DNA from: a virus | IMG/VR virus record: IMGVR_UViG_3300042868_004620 | Coordinates: 1 to 30,732 of that record | Length of the DNA stretch: 30,732 nucleotides | Reading direction: 5' to 3' (one strand) | Shown here: positions 9,301 to 17,605 of the stretch, one piece after another | Numbering within the stretch: position 1 is the first letter of the stretch | Layout: each line of letters begins with the position of its first letter | Notes under the pieces: generated by a model | What the model was told of the DNA's origin: nothing | Databases searched by the model: none | The model's input: only the letters and a program-made list of their open reading frames with translations | Made by a program: the position numbers and the translations under genes

Positions 9301-12300
9301 AAGGTATCCAAGGCGTACAAGGAACGCAGGGCACACAGGGTATTACAGGTTCGCAGGGTACTGCCGGAACATTCGGTGGTGCAGCATTCGATTACACCTT
9401 TGATACATCCACGACAAATGCGGATCCGGGTACCGGAAAGCTCCGTCTCAGTAATGCCGATCTAAGCCTGGCAAGTGCTCTTTACATTAATGATACTGAT
9501 GACCTGAGTGTTTCAATTTACAATTTCTTACAGACCATTGATGACTCAACCTCAACAATCAAGGGTCACTTTACGATCACTCAGAAGAATGACACAAATA
9601 ATTTTGCGTTGTTCTCAATTACCGGAGCTCACTCTCACGGTTCCAATTATTTTAATGTTCCGGTAGCTTACCTCAGCGGTGCAACATCATTTACCAATGC
9701 TCTTGACATTATTATTACTTTTGCTCGTACGGGTGACGTAGGCGCAACTGGTGCACAAGGCACACAAGGTACACAGGGTATACAGGGTATCCAAGGGATT
9801 ACTGGTATTCAAGGAACTCAAGGTGTACAAGGAACTCAAGGTCGTCAGGGTATCCAAGGGACTCAGGGCACTCAGGGCCAACAAGGAACCCAAGGTATCC
9901 AGGGAATTCAAGGCGCTCAAGGAACACAGGGTATTCAAGGTATCCAAGGAACACAGGGTATACAAGGCGTACAAGGCGTGCAAGGCGCTCAAGGAACACA
10001 GGGTATTCAAGGTATCCAAGGAACACAGGGTATACAAGGCGTGCAAGGTACGCAAGGTATCCAGGGTGTACAGGGTATCCAAGGTATCCAAGGTATTCGA
10101 GGAACTCAGGGCACTCAGGGCACTCAGGGCGTTCAAGGTATCACTGGCGTGAATGCAAATGTTCTCACAAGCGACACTGCTCCGGTATCTCCAAATGCCG
10201 GTGACCTATGGTGGGACTCAAGTGTTGGCATGATGCGCATTTACTATTATGACGGTACATCATCGCAATGGGTCGATGTTAATCCAGGCTCGATTCAAGG
10301 TATCCAGGGTATTCAAGGCGTTCAAGGAACTCAGGGTGCTCAAGGAATACAGGGTATCCAAGGGGCGCAGGGAACTCAGGGTACAGTAGGGTCTCAAGGA
10401 ACAGTTGGTTCTCAGGGCGCACAAGGTATTCAAGGTATTCAAGGTATTAGCGGTGCATCAATTCTTGGAACTGCAAATACTTGGACAAATACAAATGCGT
10501 TTACATCGTTAAGTAGCACGGGAGGAGCCAACTTTGCAACGAGCAGCGGCAACGTCGGTATTGGGACGACGGGGCCATCGTATAAAACAGATATTTATGG
10601 TACGTTTGCTCAAAGAAATGCGCCTGCTGATGTTTTGCGGATTCAAGCTGATACAACTACTGTTAATGGCACTGGTGGTGTAGATGCCGGATTTGGCCCA
10701 TCATTGTTATTTTACGGCAATATTACGGGAGGTGGATTACGAAACAATGGCAGAATTAATGCTGTAAATGAAGGTGGCAATGTGTCTGGAATGGCTTTTT
10801 GGACACAATCAACCGCTGATATTATTTTGGAGAGGATGAGAATTTCTGCAGGCGGCAACGTCGGCATTGGTACAACGAGTCCATCCGCTAAACTGCACGT
10901 TGAAGATGGGAATATCTTCATCGGTAATTTTTCGGCTCATCCGAGTCCATATGGTTCCTCTTCAACTTCAAGTGGGCACGTTCTGAGGTTTGACAACACC
11001 TATAATGGCCGAAAGATCATTCTTCACGATAATGGGTTCGCGCCAGATTGGTTTGGCGGTTTTGGAGTTTCTCTCTCGGATATGGACTATTTCAGTGGGG
11101 CTAATCATCGGTTTTATGTCGGCTCAACTGCGGGGGCTGACGGTACTGAAGCCTTTACGATCCGATCAAGCGGCAACGTCGGTATTGGTACGACGAGTCC
11201 TGCATATAAATTAGATGTTGCTGGCAATATTAAAACTTCAGGACTCTTATTAGAAAAATTTGTAAGTTTTACACCTACGACAGTTGGTTGGTATAGAATT
11301 GTAAATGTAGGTCCTAGTGGGGGCGGTCTGGTACGCATTAGCGCTAACTATGATAACGCTGTTACTGATGTTGAATTTCAATTTAATATAGGTGGATATG
11401 GTACTGATGGCTCTGTACAGCAAACACGATACGCAAGCTACAACGGTGGAGTAGTTGACAAAGCAAGAATAAGTAGCGACGGAAGTGGTAGCTGCTATCT
11501 AGATATTTACGTATTCACTGCAACATCGCCAGCAGCAATAAGCGTTTATTTTTATGGCCCACAGATGCCAAGCCCTGTAGCGTCTCCTGTAGTCGGAGCT
11601 ACTGCGGGTTCAACAAATGTAAGAACATTAACCCTTGGGCATGGATTTAGAACTACTAACGGCTCAAACTTTGCTGAAGTCTCAGGCAACGTCGGAATTG
11701 GAACGTCGAGTCCTGATCAAAAACTGATGGTTAACATCAGTACTACATCAGGTGTTAATGGAACTGTTCTGAATTCCTATCCTATTGCTAAATTCATAAA
11801 CACCGATTCAGGCAATGCTCAGAGAGGACTTGAAATTGGAGCTAATACAGGAAGCGTCTCCTCGCCTATCTATCTGAAAGTATCAGGCACCAGCGCAAGA
11901 TTTGCTATTGTCAATGAAAACAATGTTGAAAACTTTACAATTCTTAGTGCTGGCAACGTCGGCATTGGGACGGCAAGTCCTTCGGGAAGGCTTCATGTTA
12001 CCGACGCCACCGATAGAACAGAAATTACCTCGCAGTTTCAAATTACTGGTGCAGGATATACTGGCTACCATTTTCTTGATGCGACAGCCTATTACATAGG
12101 TCAAAATTCCAATTCAAGAGAGTTGCGGGTATATTCTGGAAGCTCGACCGCTGTCGGTGTTCGTCTTACCGCTGGGAATAATGCTTGGACAACCTATTCT
12201 GATGAACGCTTGAAAGACATCATTGAACCAATTGAAAATGCAATTGAAAAGGTTTCTACCCTTAGAACTGTCATTGGTAAATATAAGACCGACGATATTA

Positions 12301-12491
12301 ATAAACGCCGGGTTTTTATGTTTGCTCAAGATGTTAATGCGGTTTTACCAGAGGCGGTTACAGAAGATTCTGATGGAATGTTAGGCATGGCGTTCGATCA
12401 TATAGTTCCGCTTTTAACAGCCGCAATCAAAGAACAACAAGTTCTGATCAGCAATCTGGCCGCACGCCTTGCCGCACTCGAATCTAAATAA
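6393..12491 (+). CDS. Giant (2032 aa) collagen-like tail fibre with S74 chaperone
   Basis: The largest gene of the window. The N-terminus ([15 protein letters not shown], then WIWNGSYWN) is an attachment motif also found at the starts of the genes at 12503 and 14836. Approximate domains: collagen 36-349; [10 protein letters not shown] module 353-475; collagen 478-774; DLWW module 778-816; collagen 823-990; second [10 protein letters not shown] module 994-1116; collagen 1118-1253; second DLWW module 1256-1294; collagen 1301-1353; then an '[14 protein letters not shown]' linker and a shaft with five [10 protein letters not shown]-type repeats (1386-1860); S74 domain from Ser1936 (SDERLK) to the end, with a coiled-coil-like tail ending in LESK. 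About 960 residues are Gly-X-Gln triplets, so the molecule should be very long and thin. No Shine-Dalgarno sequence is visible. It is likely a receptor-binding fibre or whisker; its receptor is unknown. Confidence 0.88.
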   Translation: MAVINFPTNPINGYIHTANNSSWIWNGSYWNAVNGGAQGAQGLQGIQGIQGVQGTQGLQGEQGIQGIQGIQGVQGTQGTQGIQGIQGTQGIQGLQGIQGIQGTQGIQGHQGTQGEQGIQGIQGIQGVQGTQGTQGEQGIQGIQGVQGTQGAQGEQGIQGIQGVQGTQGAQGADGYVGSDGAQGTQGIQGIQGIQGTQGVQGIQGIQGIQGVQGTQGTQGIQGIQGTQGTQGIQGIQGVQGTQGTQGEQGIQGTQGTQGIQGVQGTQGTQGEQGIQGTQGIQGVQGTQGTQGIQGVQGTQGVQGIQGTQGTQGEQGIQGIQGIQGIQGAQGIQGIQGVQGTQGTQGIQGPAGTFGGAAFDYTFDTTTTNSNPGTGVLRLNTANLSLSSALYINDTDDLSVSIYNFLQTIDDSTSTIKGHFTISEKANANNFAIFAITGNHTHGTNYFQVPVSYLSGATSFTDDLDIIITFARSGDIGATGAQGTQGTQGEQGIQGIQGIQGTQGTQGTQGIQGVQGTQGAQGEQGIQGIQGIQGTQGTQGTQGEQGIQGTQGTQGIQGVQGTQGTQGIQGIQGTQGTQGIQGIQGTQGTQGEQGIQGIQGIQGVQGTQGTQGIQGIQGIQGTQGTQGQQGIQGTQGEQGIQGVQGIQGTQGTQGIQGITGSQGITGTQGTQGIQGTQGTQGEQGIQGIQGIQGVQGTQGTQGTQGIQGIQGIQGVQGTQGAQGEQGIQGTQGTQGTQGIQGEQGIQGIQGIQGVQGIQGIQGIQGVQGTQGTQGLKGTEIASSATPPESPSVDDLWWNSDLGILMIYYYDGDSYQWVTTSSGIVGPQGAQGTMGTQGINGTQGASGFNGAQGSQGLQGIQGVQGISGAQGLNGAQGAQGLQGEQGIQGITGSQGVQGAQGTQGLQGEQGIQGIQGIQGTQGTQGIQGTQGTQGIQGTQGEQGIQGIQGIQGVQGIAGYQGINGAQGTQGIQGIQGVQGTQGTQGITGSQGTAGTFGGAAFDYTFDTSTTNADPGTGKLRLSNADLSLASALYINDTDDLSVSIYNFLQTIDDSTSTIKGHFTITQKNDTNNFALFSITGAHSHGSNYFNVPVAYLSGATSFTNALDIIITFARTGDVGATGAQGTQGTQGIQGIQGITGIQGTQGVQGTQGRQGIQGTQGTQGQQGTQGIQGIQGAQGTQGIQGIQGTQGIQGVQGVQGAQGTQGIQGIQGTQGIQGVQGTQGIQGVQGIQGIQGIRGTQGTQGTQGVQGITGVNANVLTSDTAPVSPNAGDLWWDSSVGMMRIYYYDGTSSQWVDVNPGSIQGIQGIQGVQGTQGAQGIQGIQGAQGTQGTVGSQGTVGSQGAQGIQGIQGISGASILGTANTWTNTNAFTSLSSTGGANFATSSGNVGIGTTGPSYKTDIYGTFAQRNAPADVLRIQADTTTVNGTGGVDAGFGPSLLFYGNITGGGLRNNGRINAVNEGGNVSGMAFWTQSTADIILERMRISAGGNVGIGTTSPSAKLHVEDGNIFIGNFSAHPSPYGSSSTSSGHVLRFDNTYNGRKIILHDNGFAPDWFGGFGVSLSDMDYFSGANHRFYVGSTAGADGTEAFTIRSSGNVGIGTTSPAYKLDVAGNIKTSGLLLEKFVSFTPTTVGWYRIVNVGPSGGGLVRISANYDNAVTDVEFQFNIGGYGTDGSVQQTRYASYNGGVVDKARISSDGSGSCYLDIYVFTATSPAAISVYFYGPQMPSPVASPVVGATAGSTNVRTLTLGHGFRTTNGSNFAEVSGNVGIGTSSPDQKLMVNISTTSGVNGTVLNSYPIAKFINTDSGNAQRGLEIGANTGSVSSPIYLKVSGTSARFAIVNENNVENFTILSAGNVGIGTASPSGRLHVTDATDRTEITSQFQITGAGYTGYHFLDATAYYIGQNSNSRELRVYSGSSTAVGVRLTAGNNAWTTYSDERLKDIIEPIENAIEKVSTLRTVIGKYKTDDINKRRVFMFAQDVNAVLPEAVTEDSDGMLGMAFDHIVPLLTAAIKEQQVLISNLAARLAALESK
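7449..7817 (+). repeat. [10 protein letters not shown] module, copy 2 of 3
   Basis: The same 123-aa module as at 4028-4396, with no length change. It starts [13 protein letters not shown] and ends FARSGDI, embedded between two collagen tracts of the 2032-aa fibre. Confidence 0.85.
8724..8840 (+). repeat. DLWW fibre module, copy 2 of 3
   Basis: 39-aa module with DDLWWNS and [11 protein letters not shown], preceded by KGT as in copy 1 (3821-3937). The shared flank suggests the module moved together with the end of the neighbouring collagen tract. Confidence 0.8.
9372..9740 (+). repeat. [10 protein letters not shown] module, copy 3 of 3
   Basis: Third 369-nt copy, second within the 2032-aa fibre. 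It is preceded by 'TAGTFGG' as in copy 1 and ends FARTGDV. The second and third copies share the run [19 protein letters not shown], so they are closer to each other than to copy 1. Confidence 0.85.
9786..9913 (+). repeat. 128-nt block shared with 19670-19797
   Basis: Collagen-coding DNA that matches 19670-19797 at 127 of 128 positions (C9889 versus T19773). Neighbouring collagen DNA uses freely varying synonymous codons, so this identity points to recent recombination or gene conversion between two fibre genes. Confidence 0.85.
10158..10274 (+). repeat. DLWW fibre module, copy 3 of 3
   Basis: 39-aa module with [14 protein letters not shown] and [11 protein letters not shown], following the fourth collagen tract of the 2032-aa fibre. 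It has the same length as the copies at 3821 and 8724. Confidence 0.8.
10548..11980 (+). repeat. Five dispersed GNVGIGT(T/S/A)(S/G)P repeats
   Basis: Five near-identical DNA blocks of about 29 nt (core GGCAACGTCGG.ATTGG.AC) start at 10548, 10854, 11172, 11685 and 11952. Each encodes GNVGIGT followed by a Pro and introduces a new shaft segment. Their DNA conservation exceeds that of the segments between them, so they are probable recombination joints between fibre cassettes. The same block occurs three times in the next gene. Confidence 0.85.
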
Positions 12492-12497
12492 TAAATA
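12490..12497 (+). promoter_or_regulatory. Late promoter-like AATAAATA overlapping a stop codon
   Basis: Seven of eight bases match the T4 late core, overlapping the stop codon of the 2032-aa fibre gene. On T4 spacing the transcript would begin at 12503, the A of the next ATG, giving a leaderless mRNA. An alternative reading is that the sequence is only an AT-rich stop-start junction. Confidence 0.45.
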
Positions 12498-12502
12498 CTC
12501 TT

Positions 12503-14350
12503 ATGGCTATTGATTTTCCAACATCACCTTCTCCCGGACAGCAAGTCACATCTGGTTCAAGAACATGGACGTGGAGCGGTACCTATTGGGCCAATAATAC
12601 CATCACTGGTGTCCAGGGCACACAAGGTATCCAAGGTACTCAGGGAACACAAGGCGCCCAAGGTATCCAGGGACTTCTAGGCACTCAGGGTTCGCAGGGT
12701 CTCCAAGGTATCCAAGGAATTCAAGGTATCACCGGAGCTCAGGGTATTCAAGGAATTCAAGGTACTCAGGGAACACAGGGTCTCCAAGGTATCATGGGTG
12801 CTCAGGGTGCTCAAGGTACACAGGGAACACAAGGCGCACAAGGTATTCAAGGGACTCAGGGAACACAGGGGCTTCAAGGTATTCAGGGTATTAGCGGTGC
12901 ATCCATTCTTGGAACTGCGAATACTTGGACGAATACAAATGCGTTCACGTCAGTAACGGCGACACTTCAGTCACAGTTTAGCGGTTCAGCTAATAGCGCT
13001 ATATTTACTGGCTCCGATCCAGACCAAGGTTTCCAGATGATTTCTACGGCTACAGGAGGAAGAACTTATGCAGTAAAAGTTGCGGGTTCAGCTTCTGGAA
13101 ACATTCCTGGTGCGGGATTATATTTTTACGATCAAACTGGTACAGGTATTGTGATGGCTTTTGATACCACAAAAAGGGTAAACATCTACAACGGTCTTGC
13201 CGTGACTGGGGCGTTGTCGAGCACGGGAATGTTTAGCTTAACGGGCGGTTCGCTTGGGCAAATCGCCATTTTTAATTCCACAAACGCCAACGGTATTTAC
13301 CATACCTACCAGACAAATGGAACGGCTATAGGAGACATTGGCTCAAGCAACCAAACCATGAGCGGTTCTTCCGCTGATTTTGGTATTACGTCTCGTAGCG
13401 GCAAGTTGATTTTTGGCACAGGATCGTCCATTCGTGCGGTCATCGACAGCAGCGGGAACGTCGGTATTGGTACGACGAGTCCTTTGGCAAAACTGCAAGT
13501 AAGTGGAGGCAGATCATATCTCTTTAGTGGAGATAATTATAGTGTAGGCCTTGCTCAAACGGCAGCACAGGCTAATTATATGTACTTGGGTACTGCATCT
13601 GATGGTACATTCCACATCAGCGAAAGTGGTGGAACTGCTAGGTTCACACTACAACAAGCAGGCAACGTCGGCATTGGGACTGCGAGTCCTGCTTATAAAT
13701 TACATCTCAGTGGAGGTTCTGATACTCGTATTCAAATAGACGCAACCTCTACTCAAGGATTTTATTTTACAAAGGCAGGAACTAATAACGGAACATTTCG
13801 CGTAGATACTGACGGTAATTTTGAGTTTTACACCAAGACGGTTTCCCAAGCAATGGTTCTAACAGCTGCTGGCAACGTCGGCATTGGTACGACGAGTCCT
13901 GGCTCTTCAACCAAACTATTTGTTAACGGTCAGACGACACTAAAACGTCTACAAAAACAAGTGTACAATTTCTACACCACCAGTGGTTCATCATATGTAC
14001 ACTTCAAAACTACATTAAAATTAAGCGGCAGTGGTGCGCATGTTGGGATGTGGTCATGGCGATTTTATGGTTATTCATATGGCACAGCAAGAATAATTGA
14101 TTCTTATTTTGGTCTGCATGCAGATGGTTCTGGAAACATTTACAGTCCAGCATATCAAGATCAAGGCGAATTCGCATTTTGTACAAATATGTACAAATCA
14201 TCAGATAACTTCTTGGTTATTGTTGGTCTTATCGACAATACATATTACTTTGGTCTTGATGTCGACATTCATCATACTATGGCTTATTCATATACGGAAT
14301 TAGGAATAAGTACACATTCACAATCTGCAAACACTTCAGGAGTCTATTAA
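12503..14350 (+). CDS. Collagen-like tail fibre lacking an S74 domain
   Basis: A 615-aa fibre. The N-terminus (FPTSPSPGQQV, then WTWSGTYWAN) is the attachment motif shared with the genes at 6393 and 14836. Collagen-like Gly-X-Gln triplets span residues about 36-132, followed by the '[14 protein letters not shown]' linker also present in the 2032-aa fibre, and a shaft with three GNVGIGT repeats. The last roughly 140 residues (from KLFVNGQTT) are a different globular, aromatic-rich tip with no SDERLK motif and no coiled coil, so S74-type maturation is missing. The AT-rich tip coding region and the small gene that follows look like one acquired cassette. That small protein might take over the chaperone role, but this is inference. 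There is no Shine-Dalgarno sequence; the start sits 5 nt after a late promoter-like element. Confidence 0.85.
   Translation: MAIDFPTSPSPGQQVTSGSRTWTWSGTYWANNTITGVQGTQGIQGTQGTQGAQGIQGLLGTQGSQGLQGIQGIQGITGAQGIQGIQGTQGTQGLQGIMGAQGAQGTQGTQGAQGIQGTQGTQGLQGIQGISGASILGTANTWTNTNAFTSVTATLQSQFSGSANSAIFTGSDPDQGFQMISTATGGRTYAVKVAGSASGNIPGAGLYFYDQTGTGIVMAFDTTKRVNIYNGLAVTGALSSTGMFSLTGGSLGQIAIFNSTNANGIYHTYQTNGTAIGDIGSSNQTMSGSSADFGITSRSGKLIFGTGSSIRAVIDSSGNVGIGTTSPLAKLQVSGGRSYLFSGDNYSVGLAQTAAQANYMYLGTASDGTFHISESGGTARFTLQQAGNVGIGTASPAYKLHLSGGSDTRIQIDATSTQGFYFTKAGTNNGTFRVDTDGNFEFYTKTVSQAMVLTAAGNVGIGTTSPGSSTKLFVNGQTTLKRLQKQVYNFYTTSGSSYVHFKTTLKLSGSGAHVGMWSWRFYGYSYGTARIIDSYFGLHADGSGNIYSPAYQDQGEFAFCTNMYKSSDNFLVIVGLIDNTYYFGLDVDIHHTMAYSYTELGISTHSQSANTSGVY
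13454..13899 (+). repeat. Three further GNVGIGT repeats
   Basis: Blocks at 13454-13482, 13661-13689 and 13871-13899, nearly identical to those in the preceding fibre gene (10548-11980). The copies at 11172 and 13454 share the run TCGGTATTGGTACGACGAGT. They separate shaft segments of the 615-aa fibre. Confidence 0.85.
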
Positions 14351-14351
14351 T

Positions 14352-14648
14352 ATGCCTAATGAACTTGAAACACAATTAAAATTAAAATTAGATCAATTAA
14401 ATCAATATTCTATTCGAAGAAAATTAGAGTACGGTATTCTTTCTTCGCAATTAGATTTGTTATATAATGATATTCGCGATGGTTGTTTCGGCGAAAATGC
14501 AAAAAAAGGTTCTTGGTATAAAAAAATTACTGAAATTAAATCCAATTACCCAAAACCAGATATTGGTGCATTAAAGGTTGAGGTTGAAGAATTGATCAAA
14601 CAGGTTGACATCGCAAAGATGTATAAACCAGAAGAAACCCAAGAATAG
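14352..14648 (+). CDS. Small conserved phage protein next to a fibre gene (possible fibre chaperone)
   Basis: A 98-aa protein starting 1 nt after the upstream stop, with a good AGGAG site at 14338-14342 lying inside the end of the fibre gene. The pattern 'RRKLEYGILSSQLDLLYNDI', then 'GSWYKKITEIKSNYPKP', resembles a widespread small phage protein encoded next to tail fibre genes, whose function I do not know. A charged C-terminal helix follows (about residues 74-90). The DNA is markedly more AT-rich than the neighbouring genes, as is the end of the preceding fibre gene, which suggests both arrived together. A role as assembly chaperone for the S74-less fibre is a guess from position. Confidence 0.7.
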   Translation: MPNELETQLKLKLDQLNQYSIRRKLEYGILSSQLDLLYNDIRDGCFGENAKKGSWYKKITEIKSNYPKPDIGALKVEVEELIKQVDIAKMYKPEETQE

Positions 14649-14677
14649 TTTGTCTTTCTCAACTGGAGAACAAATAA

Positions 14678-14817
14678 ATGACAAACATAACTTGGAACAT
14701 CTCGCAACTTGACTGCCACCCACTAAACACATTCTTGACACGGACTGGACGGATAGCGGTGGTCGCCCAATCGTTGAGCCGCTCAAGCCAGCAGAACCCG
14801 CTCTTGAATCTAAGTAA
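14678..14817 (+). pseudogene. Decayed small virion-type gene
   Basis: Within the 187-nt gap before the 798-aa fibre gene. An ATG at 14678 opens 'MTNITWNISQLD', which resembles the starts of the 121- and 124-aa paralogs at 17237 and 18828 (ITYTWKID, ITYTWELTSL). About 60 nt later a sensible C-terminus appears in another frame: 'DTDWTDSGGRPIVEPLK', then PAEPALESK, ending at the TAA 14815-14817. The second frame has a TGA at 14710, so no single frame covers both. I read this as the ends of one or two genes joined by an internal deletion and frameshift. An upstream CTGGAGA at 14663-14669 could have been its ribosome binding site. Confidence 0.5.
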
Positions 14818-14823
14818 TAAATA
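14816..14823 (+). promoter_or_regulatory. Late promoter-like AATAAATA
   Basis: Seven of eight bases match the T4 late core, overlapping the last stop of the decayed gene. The predicted start near 14829 gives a 7-nt leader before the ATG at 14836, which has no Shine-Dalgarno sequence. Confidence 0.5.
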
Positions 14824-14835
14824 GAACATATAACA

Positions 14836-17232
14836 ATGGCCCTTTCATTTCCAAATTCACCTACACTTAATGACATCCACAGCCACAGTGGTAAGAGCTG
14901 GCAATGGAATGGTGCCTTCTGGGTCTCGATTAATGCTGGTGTTCAAGGACCGCAGGGTATCCAAGGGACACAAGGTACACAGGGTCTTCAAGGTGCACAA
15001 GGCACTCAGGGACAACAGGGTATTCAGGGCACGCAAGGAACACAAGGAACTCAGGGTACCCAAGGGCTTCAAGGTGCGCAAGGAACTCAGGGACAACAGG
15101 GTATCCAGGGAATTCAAGGAACCTTAGGAGCTCAAGGTGCAGTAGGTGCACAAGGTACTCAGGGTATCCAGGGTATTCAGGGTATCCAAGGAACTCAGGG
15201 AACCTTAGGAGCTCAAGGTGCAGTAGGAGCACAAGGTACTCAGGGCATTCAGGGTCGTCAGGGTATTCAGGGAACCTTAGGAGCTCAAGGCACTGTCGGC
15301 ACTACCGGTGCTCAGGGCGCACAAGGAACTTCGGGCGCAACAATTTTAGGCAATACAAATACTTGGACAGCTACTAATACATTTAATAATACAATTACCG
15401 GTTCTATCAGCGGGTCGTCAGGTTCTATCAGCGGCTACGGCAACCCCACAACGGCAGCGACCGCCAACACGATTGTTTACCGCGACGGCAGCGGACACAT
15501 CACCGGAAATTACTTTTTTGGTAACTACATCAACACGGGCGACGACGTTAGTGCGGGATCGATCACCTACTTGATGGGTAAGTTCGGCGATAATTATCAC
15601 CGCTCGGCTACGGCGGCAAAGGTCGCCACGTTCTTAAGCGGTCAGTCGATGAACATTAGTGGCACCTCGACCAACATCACCGCGTACACGATCAACCAGA
15701 GTCTCGGTACCGGTAACGGCCCCACCTTCGATCAGGTTTACTGCAACGGCTGGTTTCGCAACGTCGGCAATCAGGGGTTGTACAACGGCACCCACGGAAA
15801 TCATTTCTACGCGACCAGCAGTTCAATGTGGAACATCGCGGGGAACTCAGGCGGCGAAGTCGGTCTAATGATGAGAACGGGTGGGCATGAAGGAACGGTT
15901 CGCGGCTACCTTTACGGAGATAACAGCAGCAATTTTGGTCTGTTAGGCTCTGCTGGCTCTTGGAGATTGCAGATAGCCGGTGGCGATTACCTGAATTACT
16001 ATGGTAGTTCAATTCGCAGTTACCTCTACTACGACCTTAACGACACGGCTTACTACGTTGATCCAAACAGTACTACTAGATTAAACTTATTAAACGTAGC
16101 CCAAAATCTACACGTCAGCGTCAATGGCTCTACTGGTGGCGGCATTATTCTTGCTGATGATGGCGATATTGTAGATTTAAATGACGCTTATTGTGCAATG
16201 CGATTTTCTTCTGGCGTTAGGATTCATAGCGGAAATAGATCTGGTGGCGCGGTCATTACTCTCGGTTCGGATGGCAGAGTAACGGCAAATACCGATGCTC
16301 GCGCTCCAATTTTCTACGACAACAATGATACTGGATTTTACTGTGATCCAAATGGCACAAGTCGTTTAAACGGTCTTACCGTAGGATACAGTCAAGGATC
16401 ATCATTGATTAGTATGTTCGATTCTGATGAAAGTACTCGTTATATTCATAATAACAGTAGTACAATTGGGTTTTTGGGTTCTGCTGGTAATTGGAGATTA
16501 AGAGTAGCCGACGATGGTAACATCCTTATGGGAACATACCAAGACTGGCTGAGCAATCAAATCAGATCAAACATTTTTTATAAACACGACGATACATCGT
16601 ATTATTGTAATCCAAATTCATCTAGCGTTTTAAGAACAATAACAAATAGAGGTTGGCTTTATATTGATGAGAACTACGGGCACTCTGTAGTTGGTGTTTA
16701 TAATTCGACTATTTTCCAAGGCGTATTCGCAATGGGTGATTCGTATAAACTCACTGCGGGCGGCGGAATAAATAACCTTTACGGCATAGCTTGGTCGCAC
16801 CCGAATGCTGGCGGTATCGCTGGTAATTTAGATTCGCACGGATTGATTGTCGCGATTAACGGCGGCTTCGGTTCGTGTATGGCTTATTCAATCAAGGCTT
16901 CAAGCAACGTAACAGCATATTCAGATGAACGTCTAAAGAAAGATTGGGCTGATTTACCAAAAGATTATGTTGAGCAGTTAGCCAAAGTAAAAGTTGGTAC
17001 CTATACCCGTATTGATGGTGAGAAACTTCGCCAGGTCGGTGTCTCTGCCCAATCACTTCGCCCACTACTTCCAGAAGCAGTCATTGAAGCGACAGATGAT
17101 TTCAAAACTCTTTCGGTTGCGTATGGTAATGCTGCGATGGCATCCGCAGTGGAACTTGCAAAGGAAGTTGTATCATTAAAGGAACAACTTGCCGCAGTAT
17201 TGGAACGCCTCAACAAACTGGAGAATAAATAA
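14836..17232 (+). CDS. Collagen-like tail fibre with S74 chaperone
   Basis: A 798-aa fibre. The N-terminal attachment motif is FPNSPTLNDIHSHSG, then WQWNGAFWV, shared with the genes at 6393 and 12503. Collagen-like triplets span residues about 35-168. A shaft follows with 'TIVYRDGSGHI', 'NYINTGDDVS' and 'NITAYTINQS' modules; the last also occurs in the 1594-aa fibre near 5690. Three copies of a D.NDT.YY.DPN motif appear (NDTAYYVDPN, NDTGFYCDPN, DDTSYYCNPN), each after a divergent 'FLGSAG(S/N)WRL' type segment or similar. The C-terminal S74 domain runs from Ser696 (SDERLKK) and ends in a coiled-coil-like tail (LERLNKLENK). The DNA from about 15420 to 15900 is visibly GC-richer than its flanks, suggesting the shaft is mosaic. 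Host receptor unknown. Confidence 0.87.
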   Translation: MALSFPNSPTLNDIHSHSGKSWQWNGAFWVSINAGVQGPQGIQGTQGTQGLQGAQGTQGQQGIQGTQGTQGTQGTQGLQGAQGTQGQQGIQGIQGTLGAQGAVGAQGTQGIQGIQGIQGTQGTLGAQGAVGAQGTQGIQGRQGIQGTLGAQGTVGTTGAQGAQGTSGATILGNTNTWTATNTFNNTITGSISGSSGSISGYGNPTTAATANTIVYRDGSGHITGNYFFGNYINTGDDVSAGSITYLMGKFGDNYHRSATAAKVATFLSGQSMNISGTSTNITAYTINQSLGTGNGPTFDQVYCNGWFRNVGNQGLYNGTHGNHFYATSSSMWNIAGNSGGEVGLMMRTGGHEGTVRGYLYGDNSSNFGLLGSAGSWRLQIAGGDYLNYYGSSIRSYLYYDLNDTAYYVDPNSTTRLNLLNVAQNLHVSVNGSTGGGIILADDGDIVDLNDAYCAMRFSSGVRIHSGNRSGGAVITLGSDGRVTANTDARAPIFYDNNDTGFYCDPNGTSRLNGLTVGYSQGSSLISMFDSDESTRYIHNNSSTIGFLGSAGNWRLRVADDGNILMGTYQDWLSNQIRSNIFYKHDDTSYYCNPNSSSVLRTITNRGWLYIDENYGHSVVGVYNSTIFQGVFAMGDSYKLTAGGGINNLYGIAWSHPNAGGIAGNLDSHGLIVAINGGFGSCMAYSIKASSNVTAYSDERLKKDWADLPKDYVEQLAKVKVGTYTRIDGEKLRQVGVSAQSLRPLLPEAVIEATDDFKTLSVAYGNAAMASAVELAKEVVSLKEQLAAVLERLNKLENK
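17224..17231 (+). promoter_or_regulatory. Late promoter-like AATAAATA overlapping a stop codon
   Basis: Seven of eight bases match the T4 late core. It overlaps the C-terminal codons and stop of the S74 fibre. T4 spacing predicts a start at 17237, exactly the A of the next ATG, so the mRNA would be leaderless. Confidence 0.45.
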
Positions 17233-17236
17233 TTTT

Positions 17237-17602
17237 ATGGCTATTACATATACTTGGAAAATTGATATGATGCACACTCAGTCTAAAATGGGTGTTGAAA
17301 ATGCCGTTACTGAAATCCATTGGTCGAAAACTGGTACCGATGCGACTGGATCCACGGGTCGCTATCCCGGTTGTACTAAATTTAGTTTAGAAGAAACCGC
17401 GGCATTAAATGCAACTGGCAATTTTACTCCACTGAACAATCTTACCGAGACTCAGGTTCTCACTTGGATACAAAGTACGATTACTTCGGACGATATGACC
17501 TTTATCGATTCACAGATTCAAGCCTCAATTGATCATCAAAAGGCGCCGAAGACTTCTACTTCAATTGATTCTAACAGTTTTCCTTGGGCTGCAACTAATT
17601 AA
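17237..17602 (+). CDS. Small phage protein, paralog of the 124-aa gene at 18828
   Basis: A 121-aa protein. I chose the ATG at 17237 rather than the in-frame ATG at 17189, because 17189 lies inside the upstream fibre gene and the segment from 17237 (MAITYTWKID) aligns with the start of the 124-aa protein (MAITYTWELT). Both share the middle motif LTE(T/A)QVL.WIQ, then QIQ..ID..K.P and a C-terminal FPW. This family is recurrent in T4-like phages of aquatic bacteria, near fibre genes; it is presumably a small virion or fibre-associated protein. No signal peptide or membrane segment is seen. Confidence 0.75.
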   Translation: MAITYTWKIDMMHTQSKMGVENAVTEIHWSKTGTDATGSTGRYPGCTKFSLEETAALNATGNFTPLNNLTETQVLTWIQSTITSDDMTFIDSQIQASIDHQKAPKTSTSIDSNSFPWAATN

Positions 17603-17605
17603 TCT

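Noticed and set aside
1683-9320. Long open frames on the - strand and in other + frames across the collagen regions
   Set aside because: They encode low-complexity NTLDTLSSL-, PEYLEYPG- or KVFKVSKEF-like strings that are simply the Gly-X-Gln repeat read in other frames. They have no start signals of their own and do not continue past the collagen borders.
15418-16012. - strand open frames opposite the 798-aa fibre shaft
   Set aside because: No recognisable domains; they appear because this stretch is GC-rich and poor in stop codons.
17189-17236. Upstream ATG for the 121-aa gene
   Set aside because: It lies inside the S74 coiled-coil end of the preceding gene and adds residues absent from the 124-aa paralog.
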